Numbered from the stretch's first letter, positions 9,079-17,726 are shown. The stretch is DNA of 64,000 bases from Allohoeflea poritis (GCF_027889715.1 NZ_JAPJZH010000011.1:1-64000), one strand, 5' to 3'. Numbers and translations are program-made. The notes: generated by a model from the letters alone, not told the origin.

Positions 9079-10080
9079 ATGACCGTGAAAGTCGCCATCA
9101 ACGGATTTGGCCGCATCGGCCGCAATGTCCTTCGCGCCATCATCGAATCGGGCCGCACCGACATCGAGGTCGTCGCCATCAACGATCTCGGCCCGGTCGA
9201 GACCAATGCGCATCTGATACGCTATGACAGCGTCCACGGCCGCTTTCCCGGCACCGTCACCGTCGAAGGCGACACGATCGATGTCGGCCGCGGCCCGATC
9301 AAGGTAACTGCCATCCGCGATCCGAAGGAACTGCCCTGGGGCGACGTCGACATTGCGCTTGAATGCACCGGCATCTTCACCGCGCGCGACAAGGCCGCCC
9401 TGCATCTGGAAAACGGCTCCAAGCGGGTCCTGGTCTCGGCGCCCGCCTCGGGTGCCGACAAGACGATCGTCTATGGTGTCAATGACAGCGAACTGACCGC
9501 CGAGGACCTTGTCGTCTCCAACGCGTCCTGCACGACCAACTGCCTTTCGCCGGTCGCCTATGTGCTCAACAACGCCATCGGCATCGAGAAAGGCTTCATG
9601 ACGACCATCCACGCCTATACGGGCGACCAGCCGACGCTCGATACGATGCACAAGGATCTCTACCGCGGGCGCGCCGCCGCGATGTCGATGATCCCGACAT
9701 CGACCGGTGCCGCCAAGGCCGTCGGCTTGGTTCTGCCGGAACTCAACGGCAAGCTCGACGGTGTCGCCATCCGCGTGCCGACGCCGAATGTCTCGGTCGT
9801 CGATCTCAACTTCATCGCATCGCGCGAAACCAGCGTCGAGGAAGTCAACGCCGCCATTCGCTCCGCCGCGGACGGCGAACTGAAGGGCATTCTCGGCTAC
9901 ACGGACGAAAAGCTCGTGTCGGTTGATTTCAACCACGATCCCCACTCGTCGCTCTTCCACATGGATCAGACCAAGGTGATGGACGGCACCTTCGTGCGCA
10001 TCCTGACCTGGTATGACAATGAATGGGGCTTCTCCAACCGCATGTCCGACACGGCGGTCGCCATGGGCAAGCTCATCTGA
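9079..10080 (+). CDS. gap: Type I glyceraldehyde-3-phosphate dehydrogenase
   Basis: Oxidises and phosphorylates glyceraldehyde 3-phosphate to 1,3-bisphosphoglycerate, or the reverse in gluconeogenesis. In the 333-aa protein the NAD-binding start is [18 protein letters not shown], the catalytic cysteine is C151 in SNASCTTNC and the catalytic histidine is H178 in [10 protein letters not shown]. The length and the FNHDPHSS segment are normal. It is followed 14 bases later by a small DUF1272 gene and then pgk. Confidence 0.98.
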   Translation: MTVKVAINGFGRIGRNVLRAIIESGRTDIEVVAINDLGPVETNAHLIRYDSVHGRFPGTVTVEGDTIDVGRGPIKVTAIRDPKELPWGDVDIALECTGIFTARDKAALHLENGSKRVLVSAPASGADKTIVYGVNDSELTAEDLVVSNASCTTNCLSPVAYVLNNAIGIEKGFMTTIHAYTGDQPTLDTMHKDLYRGRAAAMSMIPTSTGAAKAVGLVLPELNGKLDGVAIRVPTPNVSVVDLNFIASRETSVEEVNAAIRSAADGELKGILGYTDEKLVSVDFNHDPHSSLFHMDQTKVMDGTFVRILTWYDNEWGFSNRMSDTAVAMGKLI

Positions 10081-10094
10081 CGGGCCCCGGGCGC

Positions 10095-10403
10095 ATGCTG
10101 CAGCTGAGACCGAACTGCGAATATTGCGACATCGATCTCCCCGCGCATGCGCCCGATGCCATGATCTGCACCTATGAGTGCACCTTCTGCGCCGATTGCG
10201 CGCAGAACATCCTGCGCAATGTCTGCCCCAATTGCGGCGGCGGCTTCGAGAGGCGGCCGATAAGGCCGAAAACCGCGCACCGGCCGGGCGTCGGACTTGC
10301 CCATGCGCCGGCTTCGGACAAACGCGTCCGTCTCAAGCACGATCGCCGCGCCCTAGGAGACTTCGTCGAGAAACTTCGCCATATTCCGCCACGGGAGCGT
10401 TGA
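10095..10403 (+). CDS. DUF1272 cysteine-rich, probable zinc-binding protein
   Basis: A 102-aa protein whose first 50 residues carry eight cysteines (C8, C11, C25, C29, C32, C35, C44, C47) in CxxC-type pairs, the pattern of the DUF1272 family and of treble-clef or ribbon zinc sites. The rest is basic and without clear fold. I chose the ATG at 10095; a longer frame starts inside gap. It sits between gap and pgk, with only two bases before pgk, so it is almost surely co-transcribed with them. Function unknown. Confidence 0.85.
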   Translation: MLQLRPNCEYCDIDLPAHAPDAMICTYECTFCADCAQNILRNVCPNCGGGFERRPIRPKTAHRPGVGLAHAPASDKRVRLKHDRRALGDFVEKLRHIPPRER

Positions 10404-10405
10404 TC

Positions 10406-11602
10406 ATGACCCAGTTCAAGACACTCGATTCGCTGAACGACATTGCCGGAAAGAGGGTGCTGGTGCGTGTGGACCTGAACGTGCCGGTCAAGGACGGCGT
10501 CGTCAGCGACACCACGCGGATCGAACGCGTGGCGCCGACCATCCGCGAACTTTCGGAAAAGGGCGCCAAGGTTATTCTGCTCGCGCATTTCGGCCGGCCC
10601 AAGGGCCAGGTGGTCGACAGCATGTCGCTCAAACCCATCGCACACACGGTCGAGGAAGTGCTCGATCACCGTGTGCCCTTTGCGTCGGATTGCGTCGGCG
10701 CAGCGGCTGCGGAGGCCGTGGCCGAAATGGCCAATGGCGATATATTGCTGATGGAAAATGTCCGCTTCCATCCGGGCGAAGAAAGCAACGATCCGGCCTT
10801 CGCGAAACAGCTCGCCGAAAACGGCGATCTTTATGTGGACGACGCCTTCTCCGCCGCCCATCGTGCCCACGCCTCCACAGAGGGCCTCGCACACCTGCTG
10901 CCAGCCTATGCGGGCCGCACCATGCAGGCCGAGTTGGAAGCGCTGGAGAAGGGCCTCGGCAACCCGGCACGACCGGTCGTCGCCATTGTCGGCGGCGCCA
11001 AGGTTTCCACCAAGCTCGATCTGCTGATGAATCTCGTATCGAAGGTCGACGCACTCGTTATCGGCGGCGGCATGGCCAACACATTCCTGGCCGCCAAGGG
11101 CACCGATGTCGGCAAGTCGCTGTGCGAACACGACCTCGCGGCCACGGCCAAGCAGATCATGATCGAAGCCGCATCGAACAAATGCGCAATCGTTCTGCCG
11201 GTCGACGGCGTGGTCGCAAAGGAATTCGCCGCCAATGCCGAGAGCGAAACCGTCGACATTGGCAACGTTCCCGCCGACGGCATGATACTGGATGTCGGTC
11301 CGAAATCCGTATCGGCGGTCAATGAGTGGATCGGCAAGGCCAGCACACTGGTCTGGAACGGGCCGCTCGGCGCCTTTGAGATCGAACCTTTCGACGCCGC
11401 CACCGTGGCTGCCGCAAAGTTCGCGGCCTCTTGTACCAGCAAAGGCACGTTGACTTCGGTTGCTGGCGGCGGCGATACGGTCGCGGCGCTCAACCATGCC
11501 GGCGTCGCCGGGAACTTCACCTATGTCTCCACCGCCGGCGGCGCGTTCCTCGAATGGATGGAAGGCAAACCGCTGCCCGGCGTCGACGCCTTGAAGAACT
11601 GA
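10406..11602 (+). CDS. pgk: Phosphoglycerate kinase
   Basis: Transfers phosphate between 1,3-bisphosphoglycerate and ADP. The product is 398 aa from the ATG at 10406 ([18 protein letters not shown]); a longer in-frame extension runs back through DUF1272 and is not real. Seen are [15 protein letters not shown], the substrate-binding [32 protein letters not shown] and the nucleotide loop [12 protein letters not shown]. It starts two bases after the DUF1272 stop. Confidence 0.98.
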   Translation: MTQFKTLDSLNDIAGKRVLVRVDLNVPVKDGVVSDTTRIERVAPTIRELSEKGAKVILLAHFGRPKGQVVDSMSLKPIAHTVEEVLDHRVPFASDCVGAAAAEAVAEMANGDILLMENVRFHPGEESNDPAFAKQLAENGDLYVDDAFSAAHRAHASTEGLAHLLPAYAGRTMQAELEALEKGLGNPARPVVAIVGGAKVSTKLDLLMNLVSKVDALVIGGGMANTFLAAKGTDVGKSLCEHDLAATAKQIMIEAASNKCAIVLPVDGVVAKEFAANAESETVDIGNVPADGMILDVGPKSVSAVNEWIGKASTLVWNGPLGAFEIEPFDAATVAAAKFAASCTSKGTLTSVAGGGDTVAALNHAGVAGNFTYVSTAGGAFLEWMEGKPLPGVDALKN

Positions 11603-11640
11603 CGAGACTCAGGCCGATTGTTCAGCACTGCCCGCAGTAT

Positions 11641-11942
11641 TAGAGCAATTCTGAGTTAGATTGGAACATTTGATGGAGGAAAATCGGTTCACTCGGCTAG
11701 GCGCGTCGCGCAGCGCGATGCAGCGCATCGGGCAAGCGGCGCAACAACGCCGATGGGCTGATTTTCCCCACCCTCGAATGGATTATCGTATTGAAAATCA
11801 AAGATGAATGGGCCGGGCGATTTTGGCCCCTGGCGTCGTTGGCTCGCGCTTGTGGTGGGGTAGCACCACGGCGCGCAATCCGCCTAACCAGCGACCAAAA
11901 TCGCCACGGTCAAATGATCCAATCTAACTCAGAATTGCTCTA
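11641..11942. mobile_element. 302-bp non-coding element with 33-bp terminal inverted repeats (MITE-like)
   Basis: The left end (11641-11673) and the right end (11910-11942) are inverted copies matching at 32 of 33 positions, beginning TAGAGCAATTCTGAGTTAG. Weaker inverted similarity continues inward to a TAGGCG motif. The interior has no open frame of useful length. If the outermost TA is a target duplication, the layout fits a non-autonomous element mobilised by an IS630/Tc1-type transposase, but TA is self-complementary and so cannot prove this. It fills the gap between pgk and the cyclase and overlaps the 3' end of the cyclase gene. Confidence 0.75.
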
Positions 11943-13792
11943 GCCTTGTAGGGCGCATCACGGCCGGAATTCCGGATCTGCAGCGCAAAGACACTGATCG
12001 GCCGTTTGCGTCCGCGCAGCATATGCGAGCCGGCGGGAACAAGATCGGACGGATCGCCGGCTGAAATTCTGCATTGCGATGAAATCAGGACGCAAACGCT
12101 GCGGTCTTCGATCATTTCCTTGCCCAGTTGCTCGAGCCGCGAGGCTACGTTCACGATATCGCCGACAACCGTGTAGTTCTGACGGTCGGAGCCGCCGATG
12201 TTTCCAATGACGGCCCTGCCGGTGTGAATGCCGACCCTCAGTTTGAGAGGCTCGAGACCCTGACCTTCCCGGGTGCGGTTTTCCGCGTCGAATGCCTCCA
12301 TGATGCCGCGCGCAGCTTCTATGGCATTTCTCGCATGATCCGGATCGGCTTCCGGCGCACCCCAGAATGCCATCAGACCGTCGCCCATGAACTTGTCGAC
12401 CGTACCCGAATGTTTGCTGATCTGCCCGCAGAGCGTTTCAAAATGCTCGTTGAGGACCTTGACGACATCGCCGGCGCCCATGTGCTCGGACATGGCGGTA
12501 AAGCCCGCAACATCGGTAAACATGACCGTTATCTCGCGCTCGACCGAGCGTGTGGCCTGCGTGCCCGACTGCATCAGCCGTCTGACGAGTTCCTTTGGAA
12601 CATACTGGCCGAATTGCGAAAGCGCCGTGTGCATGGCGTTCATCGCCCGCGCCTGACCGTCGATTTCGCGAACGCGCGAGACCGGCAATTGCTTGTGGGA
12701 AGCAAGATCGAGGCGGGCGAAACGCGAGGCCGCGTCGGCGACCCGCGTGAGCGGCTTCGACAAGCGATTGCCGAAGAATACCGCCATGGCAACCGCAAGG
12801 ACAAACGCGACCAGCCCGACGATAGCAGCGATCCGCGCCCGTTCCAGTTCACTGCTGAGATTGGCAGCATCGAAAAAAGCGGCAAGCACATAGGGTTGCT
12901 CGGACATGGCCGCGACCGCCTTGGTCATGACAATGTACTCCCGCGAACCTTCGTCCAACGTTTCCGTAATGCGGAAACTATCCGCTTCCGCCCGGTCGCG
13001 CAGGCCCAGTTCCAGGATCTTCGCCGCGATGATCCGCGTCGTCGGGTCCGCAATGTCCTTGATACCGATCGACGCCTTGCCTCGGAAAAGTTCCGGCTGC
13101 GTGGAATGTGCGATCAGTTCGTAGTCATGGTTCAGGATAATGGTCTTGCTGTTGCTGTCCGAGCCGATGCCACGAACGATTCGGTTCAGGCTGAACGGTC
13201 CGACGGCGGCGCTGACCATGCCTACAATCTTGCCGTTCCGGGTTAATGGGTGAATCACGCTGTGAAACAGGATGCCATCGCGCTTCAACGGCTTGGTCCA
13301 CCGCGTTTCGCTATTCTTCTTGAACAGATCCTTTGGCGGAGCGGCACGCTTGCCGGGTGGCGTCTTTGCTTCCAGCAGTTCCTCATGGCGTGGGTGCCGG
13401 ATCAGACCGGTCATGACGCCCTCATTGCTGATGATGACGAGATTTTCGATCACCGGTTCGCTGAGAAGCAGAGGCCTGAGGATCAGCGCCTCGGACTCCC
13501 GGTCATTCAGCTCGAATGCACCTTGTTCATAGAGCGCGCCTACAGCCTGAACGGAGCGTTCGGCTTCCTCGGCATCGCTGACGAAAGTCCGCTCCATAGC
13601 TTCAATCGTCAGGTCCGCCTGGCGGTTCAGCAGCGAATGCGTGTTGGCGAAATTGGCATAGACGGAAAGCGCCAGCACACCTCCGACCGACAGGGCGACC
13701 AGCCCGCCGAAACCGAAGATCAGGAGAAGACGGAGCGAGACGGTCCTTCGTTTCTTCTCGCGCGGAAGATCCTCCGCTGACCTGAGCGCCAT
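11924..13792 (-). CDS. Membrane-bound class III adenylate/guanylate cyclase with extracytoplasmic sensor
   Basis: A 622-aa receptor cyclase. TM1 lies at about 21-45, followed by a periplasmic Cache-like sensor (about 46-315), TM2 at about 321-340, a HAMP-like linker with NRLSKPLTR, and a class III catalytic domain from about 415. Metal-binding aspartates are D427 (MFTDVAGF) and D471 (KFMGDGLMAFWG), and the RVGIHTGRAVIGNIGG and NYTVVGDIVNVASRLE motifs follow. It should make cAMP from ATP in response to an external signal. The last five residues (RAILS) and the stop codon lie inside the inverted-repeat element, so the native C-terminus was probably replaced. Family members end soon after the cyclase domain, so activity is likely kept. 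Confidence 0.93.
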   Translation of the reverse strand: MALRSAEDLPREKKRRTVSLRLLLIFGFGGLVALSVGGVLALSVYANFANTHSLLNRQADLTIEAMERTFVSDAEEAERSVQAVGALYEQGAFELNDRESEALILRPLLLSEPVIENLVIISNEGVMTGLIRHPRHEELLEAKTPPGKRAAPPKDLFKKNSETRWTKPLKRDGILFHSVIHPLTRNGKIVGMVSAAVGPFSLNRIVRGIGSDSNSKTIILNHDYELIAHSTQPELFRGKASIGIKDIADPTTRIIAAKILELGLRDRAEADSFRITETLDEGSREYIVMTKAVAAMSEQPYVLAAFFDAANLSSELERARIAAIVGLVAFVLAVAMAVFFGNRLSKPLTRVADAASRFARLDLASHKQLPVSRVREIDGQARAMNAMHTALSQFGQYVPKELVRRLMQSGTQATRSVEREITVMFTDVAGFTAMSEHMGAGDVVKVLNEHFETLCGQISKHSGTVDKFMGDGLMAFWGAPEADPDHARNAIEAARGIMEAFDAENRTREGQGLEPLKLRVGIHTGRAVIGNIGGSDRQNYTVVGDIVNVASRLEQLGKEMIEDRSVCVLISSQCRISAGDPSDLVPAGSHMLRGRKRPISVFALQIRNSGRDAPYKARAILS

Positions 13793-14113
13793 GGTCCCTT
13801 CATCCCGTGATGATCAGGCACCGTCCCGATGCCCGACAGCTTCGCCCGCCGGCGCCAGCTTATACGGATTTCGCCTCCAAGCCCAAGGCGCACATGGATC
13901 AGGCATGCAAATCATCTGAGGATTTCAATCGGTTTAAGGACTTTCAATCGTTTCAATACCGCTACACACCATTTTCCTCACCACACACTTCTGATATCGC
14001 CATGGAAAATTTCTGCGCCCTTCGCTTCAGGCGTCGCACGCGAGCGGTCCCCGGTGGTATCATCGCGGCCGAAAGAAGTATAAGGGCGCCACCGGACAAA
14101 GGAGAACGACCCC
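13793..14113. promoter_or_regulatory. Divergent control region of the cyclase gene and fba, with TTTCAATCG repeats
   Basis: There is no gene in this 321-base stretch. Two copies of TTTCAATCG start at 13923 and 13942 (19 bases apart), and a partial copy TTTCAATAC starts at 13951. Repeats on one face of the helix at this spacing suggest an operator, placed about 130 bases from the cyclase start and 160 from the fba start. The factor is unknown. An AAGGAGA ribosome-binding site precedes fba. Confidence 0.45.
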
Positions 14114-15139
14114 ATGAGCGAACGTTTGGAAGATATTGCAGCTGCAATGGTGACGAGCGGAAAGGGCATACTGGCCGCCGATGAATCATCCGGCACGATC
14201 AAAAAACGTTTCGACTCGATCAACGTTGATTCGACGGAAGAAAACCGCCGCGATTACCGCGAGATGCTGTTCCGCTCGACCGAGGCCATGAGCAACTATA
14301 TCTCAGGCGTCATCCTGTTCGACGAGACGCTGCGCCAGAAGGCGGCCGACGGAACGCCGCTCGTCGAGGTCATCAAGGCCGCGGGCGCGGTTCCGGGCAT
14401 CAAGGTCGATGGCGGCGCCAAGCCGATGGCGGCACACCCGGGCGAAAAGATCACCGAAGGTCTCGACGGGCTGCGCGAAAGGCTTGCCGAGTATTACGGC
14501 CTGGGCGCACGCTTCGCCAAGTGGCGCGGCGTGATATCCATTTCCGACGACCTGCCCAGCGGCAGCGCCGTGCGCGCCAACGCACAGGCCCTGGCCCGCT
14601 ATGCGGCGCTCTGCCAGGAAGCCGGTATCGTGCCGATCGTCGAGCCCGAAATCCTGATGGACGGAGAGCCGGGAGATCATTCCATCGACCGCTGCTATAC
14701 CGTAACAGAAACGGTGCTCCGCACGGTCTTCGCGGAGCTTTACGATGCCCGCGTCGCGCTTGAGGGTATGGTGCTGAAACCGAACATGGTGATCGACGGC
14801 AAGAACACCCGCAACGCTTCCGTCGACGAAGTTGCCGAAAAAACCGTACGCTGCCTCAAGGCAACGGTTCCGGCGGCGGTACCGGGCATCGCCTTCCTGT
14901 CCGGCGGACAATCCGACGAAGAGGCGACAGCGCATCTTTCGGCAATGAACAAAGGCTACGATTTGCCCTGGCAATTGACCTTCTCCTACGGCCGCGCACT
15001 GCAGGCGGCCTGCCTGAAGGCCTGGGGCGGCAAGCCGGAGAATGTGGCTGCCGGACAGCGCGCATTCGCGCACCGCGCACGGATGAACGGTCTTGCCGCG
15101 ACCGGAAACTGGACCAGTGACATGGAAAAGGCGGCCTGA
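14114..15139 (+). CDS. fba: Class I fructose-bisphosphate aldolase
   Basis: Cleaves fructose 1,6-bisphosphate to two triose phosphates through a lysine Schiff base. The 341-aa protein is class I, with the LAADESSGTIKKR start, PIVEPEIL, the Schiff-base lysine K222 in EGMVLKPNM and the FLSGGQSDEEAT phosphate loop. It lies on the same strand as gap and pgk but beyond the cyclase gene, so it has its own promoter. Good ribosome-binding site (AAGGAGA). Confidence 0.97.
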   Translation: MSERLEDIAAAMVTSGKGILAADESSGTIKKRFDSINVDSTEENRRDYREMLFRSTEAMSNYISGVILFDETLRQKAADGTPLVEVIKAAGAVPGIKVDGGAKPMAAHPGEKITEGLDGLRERLAEYYGLGARFAKWRGVISISDDLPSGSAVRANAQALARYAALCQEAGIVPIVEPEILMDGEPGDHSIDRCYTVTETVLRTVFAELYDARVALEGMVLKPNMVIDGKNTRNASVDEVAEKTVRCLKATVPAAVPGIAFLSGGQSDEEATAHLSAMNKGYDLPWQLTFSYGRALQAACLKAWGGKPENVAAGQRAFAHRARMNGLAATGNWTSDMEKAA

Positions 15140-15230
15140 GGCGGTCTTGACAGGACCTGACCGCTAGCGCGAGATGCGTCATCCGGCACGGTCGGATGGA
15201 AACCTGAAACAGCGCAGCGGTCTGCGACAA

Positions 15231-15998
15231 ATGAAATACCTGTTCTACGGCATTGCGAGCTGGTTGTTGATGCCCGTTGCGCTCTTCGAGGGCATCAAGC
15301 TGCGTGCCCGCACGCAGCGCCTGCACCCGCCTGACGGACAGTCCCATGGCATTGTCGGCGATGACCGGGAACCGGATTACCGGATCCTCGTCCTCGGCGA
15401 TTCATCGGCCGCCGGCGTCGGCGCCGACCGGCTCGAGGACACGATCGGCCCGCAGATCGCCGCCGTTCTGCATGAACGCACGGGAGCTACCGTCGCCTGG
15501 CACCGGGCCGGTTCGAACTCCGCCATATGCGAGCAATTGCGCGATCTCGTCGTGCCGAACCTGGAACGCCACGACTATACGCATGTGATCATCGCCGCCG
15601 GCACCAACGACGCAAAGAACTTTCTGACCGCGCGGCGTTTCAAGAGAGGCTTCGGCGGCCTGCTCTACGCCGTGAAGGCGAAATGGCCTGAGGCAACGAT
15701 CATCTGGTCACCGGTTATCGATATGCGCACGGTTCCGGCCCTGCCGCCCCTGCTTGCTCAAATTCTTGAAATGCGCGTGCGGATCATCAATCGTGTCGGG
15801 CGCCAATTGTGCCCGGAACGGTTCGCGATCGCAGCGCCGCGCCTGCAGCCGCCGGATTCGTCAGGCTTTTCATCCGACGGCTTCCATGCCGGTGCCAGCG
15901 GCTACCGCTACTGGGCCGAACTGCTCGCACAGACCGTCATTGAACAGCGCGAACCTGCCGGAGAGCCCCATCCCGGTCAGGCGAAGGCCGCCGAATAG
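15231..15998 (+). CDS. SGNH/GDSL-family hydrolase, membrane-anchored
   Basis: A 255-aa product from the ATG at 15231 (MKYLFYGIASWLLMP start), with an N-terminal hydrophobic anchor at about residues 4-20. SGNH blocks are intact: LVLGDSSAAG with S58 as nucleophile, a later HRAGSNS, AAGTNDAKN and the C-terminal DGFHAG histidine. The likely activity is an esterase or acyl hydrolase; substrate unknown. The upstream in-frame extension to 15174 has no good ribosome-binding site. It is convergent with a small membrane protein gene four bases away. Confidence 0.85.
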   Translation: MKYLFYGIASWLLMPVALFEGIKLRARTQRLHPPDGQSHGIVGDDREPDYRILVLGDSSAAGVGADRLEDTIGPQIAAVLHERTGATVAWHRAGSNSAICEQLRDLVVPNLERHDYTHVIIAAGTNDAKNFLTARRFKRGFGGLLYAVKAKWPEATIIWSPVIDMRTVPALPPLLAQILEMRVRIINRVGRQLCPERFAIAAPRLQPPDSSGFSSDGFHAGASGYRYWAELLAQTVIEQREPAGEPHPGQAKAAE

Positions 15999-16002
15999 CC
16001 CG

Positions 16003-16161
16003 TCACAGCTGCTGCAGCACGATCACCACCATGATCGCCAGAAAGGCGAACACCGCGATTTTCCAGAAATCGGAACGCTTGCGCAGCCCCGGCAATCCGA
16101 GTGGCTTGATGATGTGGACAATCATCGCCAGCAACAGGACGATTGCGATCGCTTTGGTCAA
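16003..16161 (-). CDS. Small 52-aa membrane protein, TTG start
   Basis: Reading the minus strand from a TTG at 16161 gives a 52-aa protein with two hydrophobic segments (AIAIVLLLAMIVHII and WKIAVFAFLAIMVVIVL) joined by a short basic loop, PLGLPGLRKRSDF. An upstream GGAGCAGG can serve as ribosome-binding site. It begins 15 bases after the quinone oxidoreductase stop in the same direction, so it is probably co-transcribed. The two-helix-with-basic-loop layout recurs, as I recall, in small hypothetical proteins of Hyphomicrobiales. Function unknown. It is easy to miss because it has no ATG start. Confidence 0.7.
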   Translation of the reverse strand: MTKAIAIVLLLAMIVHIIKPLGLPGLRKRSDFWKIAVFAFLAIMVVIVLQQL

Positions 16162-16176
16162 TTTGCCTGCTCCGAC

Positions 16177-17157
16177 CTATGCAACATCGAGGACGATCTT
16201 GCCGATGTGATCGCCTTCCTCCATGCGGCTGTGCGCCGCCGATGCCCGTTCAAGCGGAAACAGCGTATCCATCACCGGAGCGACGGACCGCTTCGCCAGC
16301 AGCGGCCAGACCCTGCGTCTGAGCTCGGAGGCAATGTCGGACTTGAAGACCACGGACCGGGCTCTGAGCGTCGATCCGGTGTGAACCAGCCGTTTCATCA
16401 TCAGGAGGGAAAAATCCGCCTCCGTCTTGCGGCCGCGCAGAAAGGCGATCTGGACGATGCGACCCTCAACGGCAGCGGCCTCGTAATTGCGGGTAATATA
16501 GTCGCCGCCGACCATGTCCAGGATCAGGTTGGCGCCATCGCCGTCGGTTTCCTGCTTCACGGCTTTGACGAAATCGTCCGTGCGATAGTTGATCGCCAGA
16601 TCCGCGCCAAGATCGCGGCAAGCCTGGCATTTTTCTTCCGATCCCGCAGTGACGATGACTTTCGATCCGAACGCTTTGGCGAGCTGGATGGCCGTCGTTC
16701 CGATACCGGATGATCCGCCATGCACGAGCAGCACTTCTCCGGGTTTCAGCGCGCCGCGCTGAAACACATTGTGCCACACGGTGAAGTATGTTTCCGGTAT
16801 CGCCGCCGCCTCGCTGAAGCTGAAGCCGCTCGGAACCGGCAGGGCATTGGTCGCATGGACCGTGCAGTATTCGGCATAGCCGCCACCCGGCACCAGCGCA
16901 CAGACACGGTCGCCCGGCTCAAAATCCCGAACGGCCGAGCCGACCGCTTCGACCTCACCTGCCACCTCCAGGCCCGGTATATCCGGCGCCCCCGGCGGCG
17001 GCGGATAGGCACCCATGCGTTGAAGGCAGTCCGGCCGGTTGACGCCCGCCGCCCTGACAGCGATCAGCAACTCCCCGTCAGCCGGCTCCGGTTTCGGTCT
17101 GTCAGTGAGCTGCAGCACTTCCGGCCCGCCCGGTTCGCGTATTTCAACAGCCTTCAT
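16177..17157 (-). CDS. NAD(P)H quinone oxidoreductase, zeta-crystallin/PIG3 type
   Basis: A 326-aa medium-chain dehydrogenase/reductase without the catalytic zinc site. It shows the PIG3-type AAGVNRPDCLQRMGAYPPP motif, an ALVPGGGYAEYC motif and the NADPH-binding VHGGSSGIGTTAIQLAKA. It probably reduces quinones or other electrophiles with NADPH in the cytoplasm. It is followed by the small membrane protein gene and is divergent from the DUF1192 gene. Confidence 0.9.
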   Translation of the reverse strand: MKAVEIREPGGPEVLQLTDRPKPEPADGELLIAVRAAGVNRPDCLQRMGAYPPPPGAPDIPGLEVAGEVEAVGSAVRDFEPGDRVCALVPGGGYAEYCTVHATNALPVPSGFSFSEAAAIPETYFTVWHNVFQRGALKPGEVLLVHGGSSGIGTTAIQLAKAFGSKVIVTAGSEEKCQACRDLGADLAINYRTDDFVKAVKQETDGDGANLILDMVGGDYITRNYEAAAVEGRIVQIAFLRGRKTEADFSLLMMKRLVHTGSTLRARSVVFKSDIASELRRRVWPLLAKRSVAPVMDTLFPLERASAAHSRMEEGDHIGKIVLDVA

Positions 17158-17251
17158 TCGTTCTCCCCGATTTGCACGGCAATGAGCGTTGTTGGAATTT
17201 CCCTTGTATTTCCCATATCATTCAAGGTCGGCAATGCCCAAGGAGGAAAGC

Positions 17252-17440
17252 ATGTCCATTTTTGAGGACGACGCGGAAAAAAAGCCCGTTGCGCACGAAA
17301 TCGGTAGCGATCTTTCACTGATATCGGTCGATGAACTGGACGACCGGATTGCCATTCTCCGGCAGGAGATTGCCCGACTCGAGGAGGAAAAGTCATCGAA
17401 ACAGAAAAGCAAGAATGACGCGGAATCGCTGTTTCGCTAG
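17252..17440 (+). CDS. DUF1192 small protein
   Basis: A 62-aa soluble protein, MSIFEDDAEKKP start, with the DUF1192 core ISVDELDDRIAILRQEI followed by a charged coiled-coil tail. I chose the ATG at 17252 because it follows a perfect AAGGAGGAAAG ribosome-binding site; a longer frame at 17189 lacks one. DUF1192 next to the DUF1465/rcdA gene is a conserved alphaproteobacterial pairing. Function unknown. Confidence 0.9.
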   Translation: MSIFEDDAEKKPVAHEIGSDLSLISVDELDDRIAILRQEIARLEEEKSSKQKSKNDAESLFR

Positions 17441-17507
17441 CCGGCACGGCCTGAAAGGCCGGAAAATGGTAAACATTGAATAAAAAAATTGCCTTTTAGG
17501 AGCCGCG

Positions 17508-17522
17508 TTAACCCTCGGTTAA
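17508..17522 (+). promoter_or_regulatory. CtrA-type box upstream of the candidate small RNA
   Basis: TTAA-N7-TTAA with exact seven-base spacing (TTAACCCTCGGTTAA), the full binding motif of the cell-cycle regulator CtrA. A GAGTC methylation site (17530-17534) follows eight bases later, and the candidate small RNA starts about 20 bases beyond the box. Confidence 0.65.
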
Positions 17523-17544
17523 GCTTTACGAGTCATTATTGGGC

Positions 17545-17644
17545 ATATCCAGTTCTTCTGGATTTCGGACCGGATGACCAAGCGTCATTCTGTTTGATGC
17601 CTCCCTGTTAAACTTCTGAGAGCCGCTATGCGGCTCTTTTTTTG
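17545..17644 (+). ncRNA. Candidate small RNA with anti-Shine-Dalgarno loop
   Basis: Three successive hairpins are visible: ATCCAG/CTGGAT (17547-17563), a GTTT/AAAC stem (17592-17613) whose loop displays CCTCCC (17600-17605), and the terminator (17619-17637 plus T-run). An exposed CCUCCC loop just before a Rho-independent terminator is the pattern of trans-acting Hyphomicrobiales small RNAs that block ribosome-binding sites, such as MmgR-like RNAs. The start is an estimate. It could instead be a terminated leader of rcdA. Confidence 0.55.
17619..17644 (+). terminator. Strong Rho-independent terminator
   Basis: An 8-bp stem AGAGCCGC/GCGGCTCT with a TAT loop (17619-17637) is followed by a run of T. 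It ends the candidate small RNA, or transcripts from the DUF1192 gene. Confidence 0.9.
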
Positions 17645-17711
17645 TTTTCTGCCCGTTTTTCGGGATATCAGCACTGCTGACGAACCGTTGGTTACCAACG
17701 TGTCAAACCCA

Positions 17712-17726
17712 TTAACCCTTCCTTAA
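17712..17726 (+). promoter_or_regulatory. CtrA-type box upstream of rcdA
   Basis: TTAA-N7-TTAA with exact spacing (TTAACCCTTCCTTAA), 128 bases before the rcdA start. In Caulobacter rcdA is reported to be controlled by CtrA, so a direct site here would be consistent with that circuit. Confidence 0.6.
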
